DNA of 64,000 bases from Megachile rotundata (Eukaryota > Arthropoda > Insecta > Hymenoptera > Megachilidae). A program made the translations under genes and the position numbers. Within the stretch, counting starts at the first letter, position 1, and each line of letters starts with the position of its first letter. The stretch lies in assembly GCF_050947335.1 (NCBI RefSeq), contig NW_027473363.1, positions 684,501-748,500 on the forward strand, in the 5' to 3' direction. The notes beneath the pieces are model-generated. The model did not search any database. It had not been told where the DNA came from and saw only the letters and a program-made list of their open reading frames with translations. This document shows positions 46,157 to 63,662 of this stretch, piece after piece.

Positions 46157-49023
46157 CTTATCTAATTACAATCTCCCAAACCCAGTCATACGATCGCAAT
46201 CACACAAATCATAACCATACAATCACTATCATAGAATCACAATCATACAAAAAGGATCATACAATCACTATCATACGATCGCAAACATACAATCACAATC
46301 ATACAATCATAATCATACGATCATAATCATACAATTACTATCATACAATCACAATCATACGATGACCATCATACAATCACAATCATAGAATAAGAATCAT
46401 ACCATCCAAATCATACAATCACAATCATGCAATCACAATCATACAATCACAATCATACAATCACAATCATACAACCACAATCATACAATCACAATCATAC
46501 AATCGCAATAATACAATCACAATCATCAATCACAATCATACAATCACATTCATACAATCACAATCATACGATCACAATCATACAATTACTATCATACAAT
46601 CACAATCATACGATCACAATCATACAATTACTATCATACAATCACAATCATACGATCACAACCATACAATAAGTATCATACAATCCCAATCATACAATCA
46701 CAATCATACAATCACAATCATACAATAACAATAATACAGTGTCAATCGTACAATCGCCATCACACAATCACAATCTTACGATCACAACATACAATCGCAA
46801 CCAAAGAATCGCAGTCAAAGAATCACAATCATACAATCACAATCATACAATCACAATCATACAATCACAATCATACAATCACAATCATACAATCACAATC
46901 ATACAATCACACTCATACGATCACAATCGTACAATCACAATCATACAATCACAATCATAAGATCACCATCATACAATTACTATCATACAGTCACAATCAT
47001 ACAATCACAATCATAAAATCGCAATCATACAATTACAATCTCCCAAACACAATCATACGATCGCAATCATACAATCATAACCATACAATCACTATCATAG
47101 AATCACAATCATACAAAAAGAATCATACAATCACACTCATACAATCGCAATCAAAGAAACACAATCATACGATCGCATTCATACAATCAATCATAAAATC
47201 ACAATCATACAATCACAATCACACAATCACAATCACACAATCACAATCATACAATCACAATCATGCAATCACAATCATACAATCACAATCATACAATCAC
47301 AATCATAAAACCACAATCATACAATCACAATCATACAATCACAATAATACAATCACAATCATGCAACCACAATCAAACAATCACAATCATACGATCACAA
47401 TCATGCGATCACAATCATACGATCACAATCATACAATTACCATTATACAATCACAATCATACAATCACAATCATATAATCACAATCATACAATCACAATC
47501 ATACAATCACAATCATACCATCACAATCACACAATCACAATCATAAAATCACAATCATACAATCACAATCATACAATCGTAATCATACAATCACAATCAT
47601 ACAATCACAATCATACAATCACAATCATACAATCACAATCATACAATCACAATCATACAATCACAATCATACAATCACAATCATACAATCACAATCATAC
47701 AATCACAATCATACAATCACAATCATACAATCACAATCAGACAATCAAAATCATACAATCGCAATCAAAGAATCGCAATCATACGATCACAATCATACAA
47801 TCACAATCATACAATCACAATCATACAATCACAATCATACAATCAAAATCATACAATCACAATCATACAATCACACTCATACGATCACAACCGTACAATC
47901 ACAGTCCTACAATCACAATCATACAATCACAATCATACGATCACAATCATACGATCAAAATCATACAATCACACTCATACGATCACAATCGTACAATCAC
48001 AATCGTAAAATCACAATCATACAATCACAATCGTACAATCACAATCATACAATCAAAATCATACAATCACAATCATACAATCACACTCATACGATCACAA
48101 CCGTACAATCACAGTCCTACAATCACAATCATACAATCACAATCATACGATCACAATCATACGATCAAAATCATACAATCACACTCATACGATCACAATC
48201 GTAGAATCACAATCGTAAAATCACAATCATACAATCACAATCGTACAATCACAATCGTACAATAACAATCATACAATCGCAATCAAAGAATCACAATCAA
48301 AGAATCGCAATCGTACAATCACGATCATACAATCACAATTATACAATAAGAATCATACAATCCAAATCATACAGTCACAATCATACAATCACAATCATAC
48401 AATCACAATCATACAATCACAATCATAAAATCACAATCATACAATCACAATTACACAATCACACTCATACAATCACAATCATACAATCACAATCATACCA
48501 TCGCAATCATACGATCCCAATCATACAATCGCAATCATACAATCACAATCATACAATCACATTCATACAATCATAATCATACAATCACAATCAAACAATC
48601 ACAATCATACAACCACAATCATATAATCACAATCATACAATCACAATCATACAATCACAATCATACAATCACAATCATACAATCACAATCTTAGAATCAC
48701 AACCATACAATCACAATCATACGATCACAATCATACAGTTACAATCATACAATCACAATCATACAATCACAATCATACAATCACAATCATACAATCAAAA
48801 TCATACAACCACAATCATACAATCACAATCATACAATCACAATCATACAATCACAATCATACAATCACAATCATACAATTACAATCATACAATCACAACC
48901 ATACAATCACAATCATACGATCACAATCATACAATTACAATCATACAATTACTATCATACAATCACAATCATACAATCGCAAACAAAGAATCACAATCAT
49001 ACGATCACAATCATAAAATCACA
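46157..49023. repeat. TAC higher-order unit 3 (2867 bp)
   Basis: Markers at 46427, 46739 and 47263 recur 4379 bp later in unit 5. A 210-bp duplication (15 units of 14 bp) around the ACCGTACAATCACAGTCC word (47891 and 48101) is present here and absent from unit 5. Confidence 0.87.
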
Positions 49024-50535
49024 CTTATCTAATTACAATCTCCCAAACCCAGTCATACGATCGCAATCATACAAATCATAACCATACAATCACTATCATA
49101 GAATCACAATCATACAAAAAGGATCATACAATCACAATCATACGATCGCAAACATACAATCACAATCATACAATCATAATCATACGATCATAATCATACA
49201 ATTACTATCATACAATCACAATCATACGATGACCATCATACAATCACAATCATAGAATAAGAATCATACCATCCAAATCATACAATCACAATCATACAAT
49301 CACAGTCATACAATCACAATAATACAGTCACAATCATACAATCACAATCATGCAATCACAATCATACAATCACAATCATACAATCACAATCATACAACCA
49401 CAATCATACAATCACAATCATACAATCGCAATAATACAATCACAATCATCAATCACAATCATACAATCACATTCATACAATCGCAATCATACGATCACAA
49501 TCATACAATTACTATCATACAATCACAATCATACGATCACAATCATACAATTACTATCATACAATCACAATCATACGATCACCATCATACAATTACTAAG
49601 ATACAGTCACAATCATACAACCACAATCATATAATCACAATCATACAATCACAATCATACGATCACAATCATACAGTTACAATCATACAATCACAATCGT
49701 ACAGTCACAATCATACAATCACAATCATACAATCACAATCATACAATCACAATCATACAATCACAATCATAAAATCGCAATCATACAATTACAATCTCCC
49801 AAACACAATCATACGATCGCAATCATACAATCATAACCATACAATCACTATCATAGAATCACAATCATACAAAAAGAATCATACAATCACACTCATACAA
49901 TCACAATCAAAGAATCACAATCATACGATCGCAATCATACAATCACAATCATAAAATCACAATCATACAATCACAATCACACAATCACAATCACACAATC
50001 ACAATCATACAATCACAATCATACAATCACAATAATACAATCACAATCATACAATCACAATCATACAATCACAATCATACAATCACAATCATACGATCAC
50101 AATCATACAATTACTGTCATACAATCACAATCATACGATCACAATCATACGATCACCATCATACAATTACTATCATACAGTCACAATCATACAATCACAA
50201 TCATAAAATCACAATCATACAATCACAATCATAGAATAAGTATCATACAATCCCAATCATACAATCACAATCATACAATCACAATCATACAATCACAATC
50301 ATGCAATCACAATCATACAACCACAATCATACAATGACAATCATACAATCACAATCATACAATCACAATCATACAATCACAATCATACAATTACAATCAT
50401 ACAATCACAGCCATACAATCACAATCATACGATCACAATCATACAATTACAATCATACAATTACTATCATACAATCACAATCATACAATCGCAAACAAAG
50501 AATCACAATCATACGATCACAATCATAAAATCACA
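49024..50535. repeat. TAC higher-order unit 4 (1512 bp)
   Basis: The shortest unit. It lacks the phase-shifted GTGTCAATCG series. Its second half, from AATCGTACAGTC near 49697, resembles the end of unit 2 from 45300, including the ATTACTGTC word. It looks like a recombinant of two unit types. Confidence 0.83.
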
Positions 50536-53038
50536 CTTATCTAATTACAATCTCCCAAATCCAGTCATACGATCGCAATCACACAAATCATAACCATACA
50601 ATCACTATCATAGAATCACAATCATACAAAAAGGATCATACAATCACTGTCATACGATCGCAAACATACAATCACAATCATACAATCATAATCATACGAT
50701 CATAATCATACAATTACTATCATACAATCACAATCATACGATGACCATCATACAATCACAATCATAGAATAAGAATCATACCATCCAAATCATACAATCA
50801 CAATCATGCAATCACAATCATACAATCACAATCATACAATCACAATCATACAACCACAATCATACAATCACAATCATACAATCGCAATAATACAATCACA
50901 ATCATCAATCACAATCATACAATCACATTCATACAATCACAATCATACGATCACAATCATACAATTACTATCATACAATCACAATCATACGATCGCAATC
51001 ATACAATTACTATCATACAATCACAATCATACGATCACAATCATACAATAAGTATCATACAATCCCAATCATACAATCACAATCATACAATCACAATCAT
51101 ACAATAACAATAATACAGTGTCAATCGTACAATCGCAATCACACAATCACAATCTTACGATCACAACATACAATCGCAACCAAAGAATCGCAGTCAAAGA
51201 ATCACAATCATACAATCACAATCATACAATCACAATCATACAATCACAATCATACAATCACAATCATACAATCACAATCATACAATCACACTCATACGAT
51301 CACAATCGTACAATCACAATCATACAATCACAATCATAAGATCACCATCATACAATTACTATCATACAGTCACAATCATACAATCACAATCATAAAATCG
51401 CAATCATACAATTACAATCTCTCAAACACAATCATACGATCGCAATCATACAATCATAACCATACAATCGCTATCATAGAATCACAATCATACAAAAAGA
51501 ATCATACAATCACACTCATACAATCGCAATCAAAGAAACACAATCATACGATCGCATTCATACAATCAATCATAAAATCACAATCATACAATCACAATCA
51601 CACAATCACAATCACACAATCACAATCATACAATCACAATCATGCAATCACAATCATACAATCACAATCATACAATCACAATCATAAAACCACAATCATA
51701 CAATCACAATCATACAATCACAATAATACAATCACAATCATGCAATCACAATCAAACAATCACAATCATACGATCACAATCATGCGATCACAATCATACG
51801 ATCACAATCATACAATTACCATTATACAATCACAATCATACAATCACAATCATATAATCACAATCATACAATCACAATCATACAGTCACAATCATACCAT
51901 CACAATCACACAATCACAATCATAAAATCACAATCATACAATCACAATCATACAATCGTAATCATACAATCACAATCATACAATCACAATCATACAATCA
52001 CAATCATACAATCACAATCATACAATCACAATCATACAATCACAATCATACAATCACAATCATACAATCACAATCAGACAATCAAAATCATACAATCGCA
52101 ATCAAAGAATCGCAATCATACGATCACAATCATACAATCACAATCATACAATCACAATCATACAATCACAATCATACAATCAAAATCATACAATCACAAT
52201 CATACAATCACACTCATACGATCACAACCGTACAATCACAGTCCTACAATCACAATCATACAATCACAATCATACGATCACAATCATACGATCAAAATCA
52301 TACAATCACACTCATACGATCACAATCGTACAATCACAATCGTAAAATCACAATCATACAATCACAATCGTACAATCACAATCGTACAATAACAATCATA
52401 CAATCGCAATCAAAGAATCACAATCAAAGAATCGCAATCGTACAATCACGATCATACAATCACAATTATACAATAAGAATCATACAATCCAAATCATACA
52501 GTCACAATCATACAATCACAATCATACAATCACAATCATACAATCACAATCATAAAATCACAATCATACAATCACAATTACACAATCACACTCATACAAT
52601 CACAATCATACAATCACAATCATACCATCGCAATCATACGATCCCAATCATACAATCGCAATCATACAATCACATTCATACAATCATAATCATACAATCA
52701 CAATCAAACAATCACAATCATACAACCACAATCATATAATCACAATCATACAATCACAATCATACAATCACAATCATACAATCACAATCATACAATCACA
52801 ATCATACAATCACAATCTTAGAATCACAACCATACAATCACAATCATACGATCACAATCATACAGTTACAATCATACAATCACAATCATACAATCACAAT
52901 CATACAATCACAATCATACAATCAAAATCATACAACCACAATCATACAATCACAATCATACAATCACAATCATACAATCACAATCATACAATCGCAAACA
53001 AAGAATCACAATCATACGATCACAATCATAAAATCACA
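50536..53038. repeat. TAC higher-order unit 5 (2503 bp)
   Basis: Matches unit 3 at offset 4379, falling to 4337 after loss of three 14-mers before 52341. Private change: CTCCCAAATCC in place of CTCCCAAACCC at its start. Confidence 0.87.
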
Positions 53039-55819
53039 CTTATCTAATTACAATCTCCCAAACCCAGTCATACGATCGCAATCATACAAATCATAACCAT
53101 ACAATCACTATCATAGAATCACAATCATACAAAAAGGATCATACAATCACAATCATACGATCGCAAACATACAATCACAATCATACAATCATAATCATAC
53201 GATCATAATCATACAATTACTATCATACAATCACAATCATACGATGACCATCATACAATCACAATCATAGAATAAGAATCATACCATCCAAATCATACAA
53301 TCACAATCATACAATCACAGTCATACAATCACAATAATACAGTCACAATCATACAATCACAATCATGCAATCACAATCATACAATCACAATCATACAATC
53401 ACAATCATACAACCACAATCATACAATCACAATCATACAATCGCAATAATACAATCACAATCATCAATCACAATCATACAATCACATTCATACAATCGCA
53501 ATCATACGATCACAATCATACAATTACTATCGTACAATCACAATCATACGATCACAATCATACAATTACTATCATACAATCACAATCATACGATCACCAT
53601 CATACAATTACTAAGATACAGTCACAATCATACAATCACAATCATATAATCACAATCATACAATCACAATCATACAATAAGTATCATACAATCCCAATCA
53701 TACAATCACAATCATACAATCACAATCATACAATATCAATAATACAGTGTCAATCGTACAATCGCAATCACACAATCACAATCTTACGATCACAACATAC
53801 AATCGCAACCAAAGAATCGCAGTCAAAGAATCACAATCATACAATCACAATCATACAATCACAATCATACAATCACAATCATACAATCACAATCATACAA
53901 TCACAATCATACAATCACAATCATACAATCACAATCATACAATCACAATCATACAATCACAATCATACAATCACACTCATACGATCACAATCGTACAATC
54001 ACAATCATACAATCACAATCATAAGATCACCATCATACAATTACTATCATACAGTCACAATCATACAATCACAATCATAAAATCGCAATCATACAATTAC
54101 AATCTCCCAAACACAATCATACGATCGCAATCATACAATCATAACCATACAATCACTATCATAGAATCGCAATCATACAAAAAGAATCATACAATCACAC
54201 TCATACAATCGCAATCAAAGAAACACAATCATACGATCGCATTCATACAATCAATCATAAAATCACAATCATACAATCACAATCACACAATCACAATCAT
54301 ACAATCACAATCATGCAATCACAATCATACAATCACAATCATACAATCACAATCATAAAACCACAATCATACAATCACAATCATACAATCACAATAATAC
54401 AATCACAATCATGCAATCACAATCAAACAATCACAATCATACGATCACAATCATGCGATCACAATCATACGATCACAATCATACAATTACCATCATACAA
54501 TCACAATCATACAATCACACTCATACGATCACAATCGTACAATCACAATCATACAATCACAATCATAAGATCACCATCATACAATTACTATCATACAGTC
54601 ACAATCATACAATCACAATCATAAAATCGCAATCATACAATTACAATCTCCCAAACACAATCATACGATCGCAATCATACAATCATAACCATACAATCAC
54701 TATCATAGAATCACAATCATACAAAAAGAATCATACAATCACACTCATACAATCGCAATCAAAGAAACACAATCATACGATCGCATTCATACAATCAATC
54801 ATAAAATCACAATCATACAATCACAATCACACAATCACAATCACACAATCACAATCATACAATCACAATCATGCAATCACAATCATACAATCACAATCAT
54901 ACAATCACAATCATAAAACCACAATCATACAATCACAATCATACAATCACAATAATACAATCACAATCATGCAATCACAATCAAACAATCACAATCATAC
55001 GATCACAATCATGCGATCACAATCATACGATCACAATCATACAATTACCATTATAAAATCACAATCATACAATCACAATCATATAATGACAATCATACAA
55101 TCACAATCATACAATCACAATCATACCATCTCAATCACACAATCACAATCATACAATCACAATCATACAATCAAAATCATACAATCACAATCATACAATC
55201 ACAATCATACAATCACAATCATAAAATCACAATCATACAATCACAATTACACAATCACACTCATACAATCACAATCATACAATCACAATCATACCATCGC
55301 AATCATACGATCCCAATCATACAATCGCAATCATACAATCACAATCATACAATCACATTCATACAATCATAATCATACAATCACAATCAAACAATCACAA
55401 TCATACAACCACAATCATATAATCACAATCATACAATCACAATCATACAATCACAATCATACAATCACAATCATACAATCACAATCTTAGAATCACAACC
55501 ATACAATCACAATCATACGATCACAATCATACAGTTACAATCATACAATCACAATCATACAATCACAATCATACAATCACAATCATACAATCAAAATCAT
55601 ACAACCACAATCATACAATCACAATCATACAATCACAATCATACAATCACAATCATACAATCACAATCATACAATTACAATCATACAATCACAACCATAC
55701 AATCACAATCATACGATCACAATCATACAATTACAATCATACAATTACTATCATACAATCACAATCATACAATCGCAAACAAAGAATCACAATCATACGA
55801 TCACAATCATAAAATCACA
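53039..55819. repeat. TAC higher-order unit 6 (2781 bp)
   Basis: Carries an intact phase-shifted series (53747) and a 544-558-bp internal duplication containing paired AATCTCCCAAACAC (54101 and 54644) and CATGCAATCAC (54313 and 54871) words. Confidence 0.87.
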
Positions 55820-58293
55820 CTTATCTAATTACAATCTCCAAAACCCAGTCATACGATCGCAATCATACAAATCATAACCATACAATCACTATCATAGAAT
55901 CACAATCATACAAAAAGGATCATACAATCACAATCATACGATCGCAAACATACAATCACAATCATACAATCATAATCATACGATCATAATCATACAATTA
56001 CTATCATACAATCACAATCATACGATGACCATCATACAATCACAATCATAGAATAAGAATCATACCATCCAAATCATACAATCACAATCATACAATCACA
56101 GTCATACAATCACAATAATACAGTCACAATCATACAATCACAATCATGCAATCACAATCATACAATCACAATCATACAATCACAATCATACAACCACAAT
56201 CATACAATCACAATCATACAATCACAATCATACAATCGCAATCACACAATCACAATCTTACGATCACAACATACAATCGCAACCAAAGAATCGCAGTCAA
56301 AGAATCACAATCATACAATCACAATCATACAATCACAATCATACAATCACAATCATACAATCACAATCATACAATCACAATCATACAATCACAATCATAC
56401 AATCACAATCATACAATCACAATCATACAATCACAATCATACAATCACACTCATACGATCACAATCGTACAATCACAATCATACAATCACAATCATAAGA
56501 TCACCATCATACAATTACCATCATACAATCACAATCATACAATCACAATCATATAATCACATTCATACAATCACAATCATACAATCACAATCATACCATC
56601 ACAATCACACAATCACAATCATAAAATCACAATCATACAATCACAATCATACAATCGTAATCATACAATCACAATCATACAATTACTATCATACAGTCAC
56701 AATCATACAATCACAATCATAAAATCGCAATCATACAATTACAATCTCCCAAACACAATCATACGATCGCAATCATACAATCATAACCATACAATCACTA
56801 TCATAGAATCGCAATCATACAAAAAGAATCATACAATCACACTCATACAATCGCAATCAAAGAAACACAATCATACGATCGCATTCATACAATCAATCAT
56901 AAAATCACAATCATACAATCACAATCACATAATCACAATCACACAATCACAATCATACAATCACAATCATGCAATCACAATCATACAATCACAATCATAC
57001 AATCACAATCATAAAACCACAATCATACATTCACAATCATACAATCACAATAATACAATCACAATCATGCAATCACAATCAAACAATCACAAACATACGA
57101 TCACAATCATGCGATCACAATCATACGATCACAATCATACAATTACCATCATACAATCACAATCATACAATCACACTCATACGATCACAATCGTACAATC
57201 ACAATCATACAATCACAATCATAAGATCACCATCATACAATTACTATCATACAGTCACAATCATACAATCACAATCATAAAATCGCAATCATACAATTAC
57301 AATCTCCCAAACACAATCATACGATCGCAATCATACAATCATAACCATACAATCACTATCATAGAATCACAATCATACAAAAAGAATCATACAATCACAC
57401 TCATACAATCGCAATCAAAGAAACACAATCATACGATCGCATTCATACAATCAATCATAAAATCACAATCATACAATCACAATCACACAATCACAATCAC
57501 ACAATCACAATCATACAATCACAATCATGCAATCACAATCATACAATCACAATCATACAATCACAATCATAAAACCACAATCATACAATCACAATCATAC
57601 AATCACAATAATACAATCACAATCATGCAATCACAATCAAACAATCACAATCATACGATCACAATCATGCGATCACAATCATACGATCACAATCATACAA
57701 TTACCATTATACAATCACAATCATACAATCACAATCATATAATCACAATCATACAATCACAATCATACAATCACAATCATACCATCTCAATCACACAATC
57801 ACAATCATACAATCACAATCATACAATCAAAATCATACAATCACAATCATACAATCACAATCATAAAATCACAATCATACAATCACAATTACACAATCAC
57901 ACTCATACAATCACAATCATACAATCACAATCATACAATCACAATCATACAATCACAATCTTAGAATCACAACCATACAATCACAATCATACGATCACAA
58001 TCATACAGTTACAATCATACAATCACAATCATACAATCACAATCATACAATCACAATCATACAATCAAAATCATACAACCACAATCATACAATCACAATC
58101 ATACAATCACAATCATACAATCACAATCATACAATCACAATCATACAATTACAATCATACAATCACAACCATACAATCACAATCATACGATCACAATCAT
58201 ACAATTACAATCATACAATTACTATCATACAATCACAATCATACAATCGCAAACAAAGAATCACAATCATACGATCACAATCATAAAATCACA
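55820..58293. repeat. TAC higher-order unit 7 (2474 bp)
   Basis: Shares the paired internal duplication of unit 6 (CATGCAATCAC words at 56969 and 57527, offset 2656 from unit 6). About 306 bp are missing between the CATGC word at 56146 and the AATCGCAATCACAC word at 56235. It opens with the variant AATCTCCAAAACCC. Confidence 0.87.
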
Positions 58294-61060
58294 CTTATCT
58301 AATTACAATCTCCAAAACCCAGTCATACGATCGCAATCATACAAATCATAACCATACAATCACTATCATAGAATCACAATCATACAAAAAGGATCATACA
58401 ATCACAATCATACGATCGCAAACATACAATCACAATCATACAATCATAATCATACGATCATAATCATACAATTACTATCATACAATCACAATCATACGAT
58501 GACCACCATACAATCACAATCATAGAATAAGAATCATACCATCCAAATCATACAATCACAATCATACAATCACAGTCATACAATCACAATAATACAATCA
58601 CAATCATACAACCACAATCATACAATCACAATCATACAATCACAATCATACAATCGCAATCACACAATCACAATCTTACGATCACAACATACAATCGCAA
58701 CCAAAGAATCGCAGTCAAAGAATCACAATCATACAATCACAATCATACAATCACAATCATACAATCACAATCATACAATCACAATCATACAATCACAATC
58801 ATACAATCACAATCATACAATCACAATCATACAATCACAATCATACAATCACAATCATACAATCACACTCATACGATCACAATCGTACAATCACAATCAT
58901 ACAATCACAATCATAAGATCACCATCATACAATTACTATCATACAGTCACAATCATACAATCACAATCATAAAATCGCAATCATACAATTACAATCTCCC
59001 AAACACAATCATACGATCGCAATCATACAATCATAACCATACAATCACTATCATAGAATCACAATCATACAAAAAGAATCATACAATCACACTCATACAA
59101 TCGCAATCAAAGAAACACAATCATACGATCGCATTCATACAATCAATCATAAAATCACAATCATACAATCACAATCATGCAATCACAATCATACAATCAC
59201 AATCTTACAATCACAATCATAAAACCACAATCATACAATCACAATCATACAATCACAATAATACAATCACAATCATGCAATCACAATCAAACAATCACAA
59301 TCATACGATCACAATCATGCGATCACAATCATACGATCACAATCATACAATTACCATCATACAATCACAATCATACAATCACAATCATACAATCACAATC
59401 ATACAACCACAATCATACAATCACAATCATACAATCACAATCATACAATCGCAATCACACAATCACAATCTTACGATCACAACATACAATCGCAACCAAA
59501 GAATCGCAGTCAAAGAATCACAATCATACAATCACAATCATACAATCACAATCATACAATCACAATCATACAATCACAATCATACAATCACAATCATACA
59601 ATCACAATCATACAATCACAATCATACAATCACAATCATACAATCACAATCATACAATCACAATCATACAATCACACTCATACGATCACAATCGTACAAT
59701 CACAATCATACAATCACAATCATAAGATCACCATCATACAATTACCATCATACAATCACAATCATACAATCACAATCATATAATCACAATCATACAATCA
59801 CAATCATACAATCACAATCATACCATCACAATCACACAATCACAATCATAAAATCACAATCATACAATCACAATCATACAATCGTAATCATACAATCACA
59901 ATCATACAATTACTATCATACAGTCACAATCATACAATCACAATCATAAAATCGCAATCATACAATTACAATCTCCCAAACACAATCATACGATCGCAAT
60001 CATACAATCATAACCATACAATCACTATCATAGAATCGCAATCATACAAAAAGAATCATACAATCACACTCATACAATCGCAATCAAAGAAACACAATCA
60101 TACGATCGCATTCATACAATCAATCATAAAATCACAATCATACAATCACAATCACATAATCACAATCACACAATCACAATCATACAATCACAATCATGCA
60201 ATCACAATCATACAATCACAATCATACAATCACAATCATAAAACCACAATCATACATTCACAATCATACAATCACAATAATACAATCACAATCATGCAAT
60301 CACAATCAAACAATCACAATCATACGATCACAATCATGCGATCACAATCATACGATCACAATCATACAATTACCATCATACAATCACAATCATACAATCA
60401 CACTCATACGATCACAATCGTACAATCACAATCATACAATCACAATCATAAGATCACCATCATACAATTACTATCATACAGTCACAATCATACAATCACA
60501 ATCATAATATCGCAATCATACAATTACAATCTCTCAAACACAATCATACGATCGCAATCATACAATCATAACCATACAATCACAATCATACGATCACAAT
60601 CATACAGTTACAATCATACAATCACAATCATACAATCACAATCATACAATCACAATCATACAATCAAAATCATACAACCACAATCATACAATCACAATCA
60701 TACAATCACAATCATACAATCACAATCATACAATCACAATCATACAATTACAATCATACAATCACAACCATACAATCACAATCATACGATCACAATCATA
60801 AGATCACCATCATACAATTACTATCATACAGTCACAATCATACAACCACAATCATACAATCACAATCATACAATCACAATCATACAATCACAATCATACA
60901 ATCACAATCATACAATTACAATCATACAATCACAACCATACAATCACAATCATACGATCACAATCATACAATTACAATCATACAATTACTATCATACAAT
61001 CACAATCATACAATCGCAAACAAAGAATCACAATCATACGATCACAATCATAAAATCACA
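58294..61060. repeat. TAC higher-order unit 8 (2767 bp)
   Basis: Holds two truncated phase-shifted series (58650 and 59449) and three AATCTCCC-type words, the last reading AATCTCTC near 60528. It opens with the same AATCTCCAAAACCC variant as units 7 and 9. Confidence 0.86.
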
Positions 61061-63662
61061 CTTATCTAATTACAATCTCCAAAACCCAGTCATACGATCG
61101 CAATCATACAAATCATAACCATACAATCACTATCATAGAATCACAATCATACAAAAAGGATCATACAATCACAATCATACGATCGCAAACATACAATCAC
61201 AATCATACAATCATAATCATACGATCATAATCATACAATTACTATCATACAATCACAATCATACGATGACCATCATACAATCACAATCATAGAATAAGAA
61301 TCATACCATCCAAATCATACAATCACAATCATACAATCACAGTCATACAATCACAATAATACAGTCACAATCATACAATCACAATCATGCAATCACAATC
61401 ATACAATCACAATCATACAATCACAATCATACAACCACAATCATACAATCACAATCATACAATCACAATCATACAATCGCAATCACACAATCACAATCTT
61501 ACGATCACAACATACAATCGCAACCAAAGAATCGCAGTCAAAGAATCACAATCATACAATCACAATCATACAATCACAATCATACAATCACAATCACACA
61601 ATCACAATCATACAATCACAATCATACAATCACAATCATACAATCACAATCATACAATCACAATCATACAATCACAATCATACAATCACACTCATACGAT
61701 CACAATCGTACAATCACAATCATACAATCACAATCATAAGATCACCATCATACAATTACTATCATACAGTCACAATCATACAATCACAATCATAAAATCG
61801 CAATCATACAATTACAATCTCCCAAACACAATCATACGATCGCAATCATACAATCATAACCATACAATCACTATCATAGAATCACAATCATACAAAAAGA
61901 ATCATACAATCACACTCATACAATCGCAATCAAAGAAACACAATCATACGATCGCATTCATACAATCAATCATAAAATCACAATCATACAATCACAATCA
62001 TGCAATCACAATCATACAATCACAATCATACAATCACAATCATAAAACCACAATCATACAATCACAATCATACAATCACAATAATACAATCACAATCATG
62101 CAATCACAATCAAACAATCACAATCATACGATCACAATCATGCGATCACAATCATACGATCACAATCATACAATTACCATCATACAATCACAATCATACA
62201 ATCACAATCATATAATCACAATCATACAATCACAATCATACAATCACAATCATACCATCACAATCACACAATCACAATCATAAAATCACAATCATACAAT
62301 CACAATCATACAATCGTAATCATACAATCACAATCATACAATCACAATCATACAATCACAATCATACAATCACAATCATACAATCACAATCATAAAACCA
62401 CAATCATACAATCACAATCATACAATCACAATAATACAATCACAATCATGCAATCACAATCAAACAATCACAATCATACGATCACAATCATGCGATCACA
62501 ATCATACGATCACAATCATACAATTACCATCATACAATCACAATCATACAATCACAATCATATAATCACAATCATACAATCACAATCATACAATCACAAT
62601 CATACCATCACAATCATAAAATCACAATCATACAATCACAATCATACAATCGTAATCATACAATCACAATCATACAATCACAATCATACAATCACAATCA
62701 TACAATCACAATCATACAATCACAATCATACAATCACAATCATACAATCACAATCATACAATCACAATCATACAATCACAATCAGACAATCAAAATCATA
62801 CAATCGCAATCAAAGAATCGCAATCATACGATCACAATCATACAATCACAATCATACAATCACAATCATACAATCACAATCATACAATCACAATCATACA
62901 ATTAAAATCATACAATCACAATCATACAATCACACTCATACGATCACAACCGTACAATCACAGTCCTACAATCACAATCATACAATCACAATCATACGAT
63001 CACAATCATACGATCAAAATCATACAATCACACTCATTCGATCACAATCGTACAATCACAATCGTAAAATCACAATCATACAATCACAATCGTACAATCA
63101 CAATCGTACAATAACAATCATACAATCGCAATCAAAGAATCACAATCAAAGAATCGCAATCGTACAATCACGATCATACAATCACAATTATACAATAAGA
63201 ATCATACAATCCAAATCATACAGTCACAATCATACAATCACAATCATACAATCACAATCATACAATCACAATCATACAATCACAATCATACAATCACAAT
63301 CATACAATCACAATCATACAATCACAATTACACAATCACACTCATACAATCACAATCATACAATCACAATCATACCATCGCAATCATACGATCCCAATCA
63401 TACAATCGCAATCATACAATCACAATCATACAATCACATTCATACAATCATAATCATACAATCACAATCAAACAATCACAATCATACAACCACAATCATA
63501 TAATCACAATCATACAATTACAATCATACAATCACAACCATACAATCACAATCATACGATCACAATCATACAATTACAATCATACAATTACTATCATACA
63601 ATCACAATCATACAAAGGCAAACAAAGAATCACAATCATACGATCACAATCATAAAATCACA
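61061..63662. repeat. TAC higher-order unit 9 (2602 bp)
   Basis: Shares the AATCTCCAAAACCC opening and the truncated phase-shifted series (61474) with units 7 and 8. Near its end, 62760-63500 matches the 47740-48600 and 52070-52740 segments of units 3 and 5. Confidence 0.86.
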
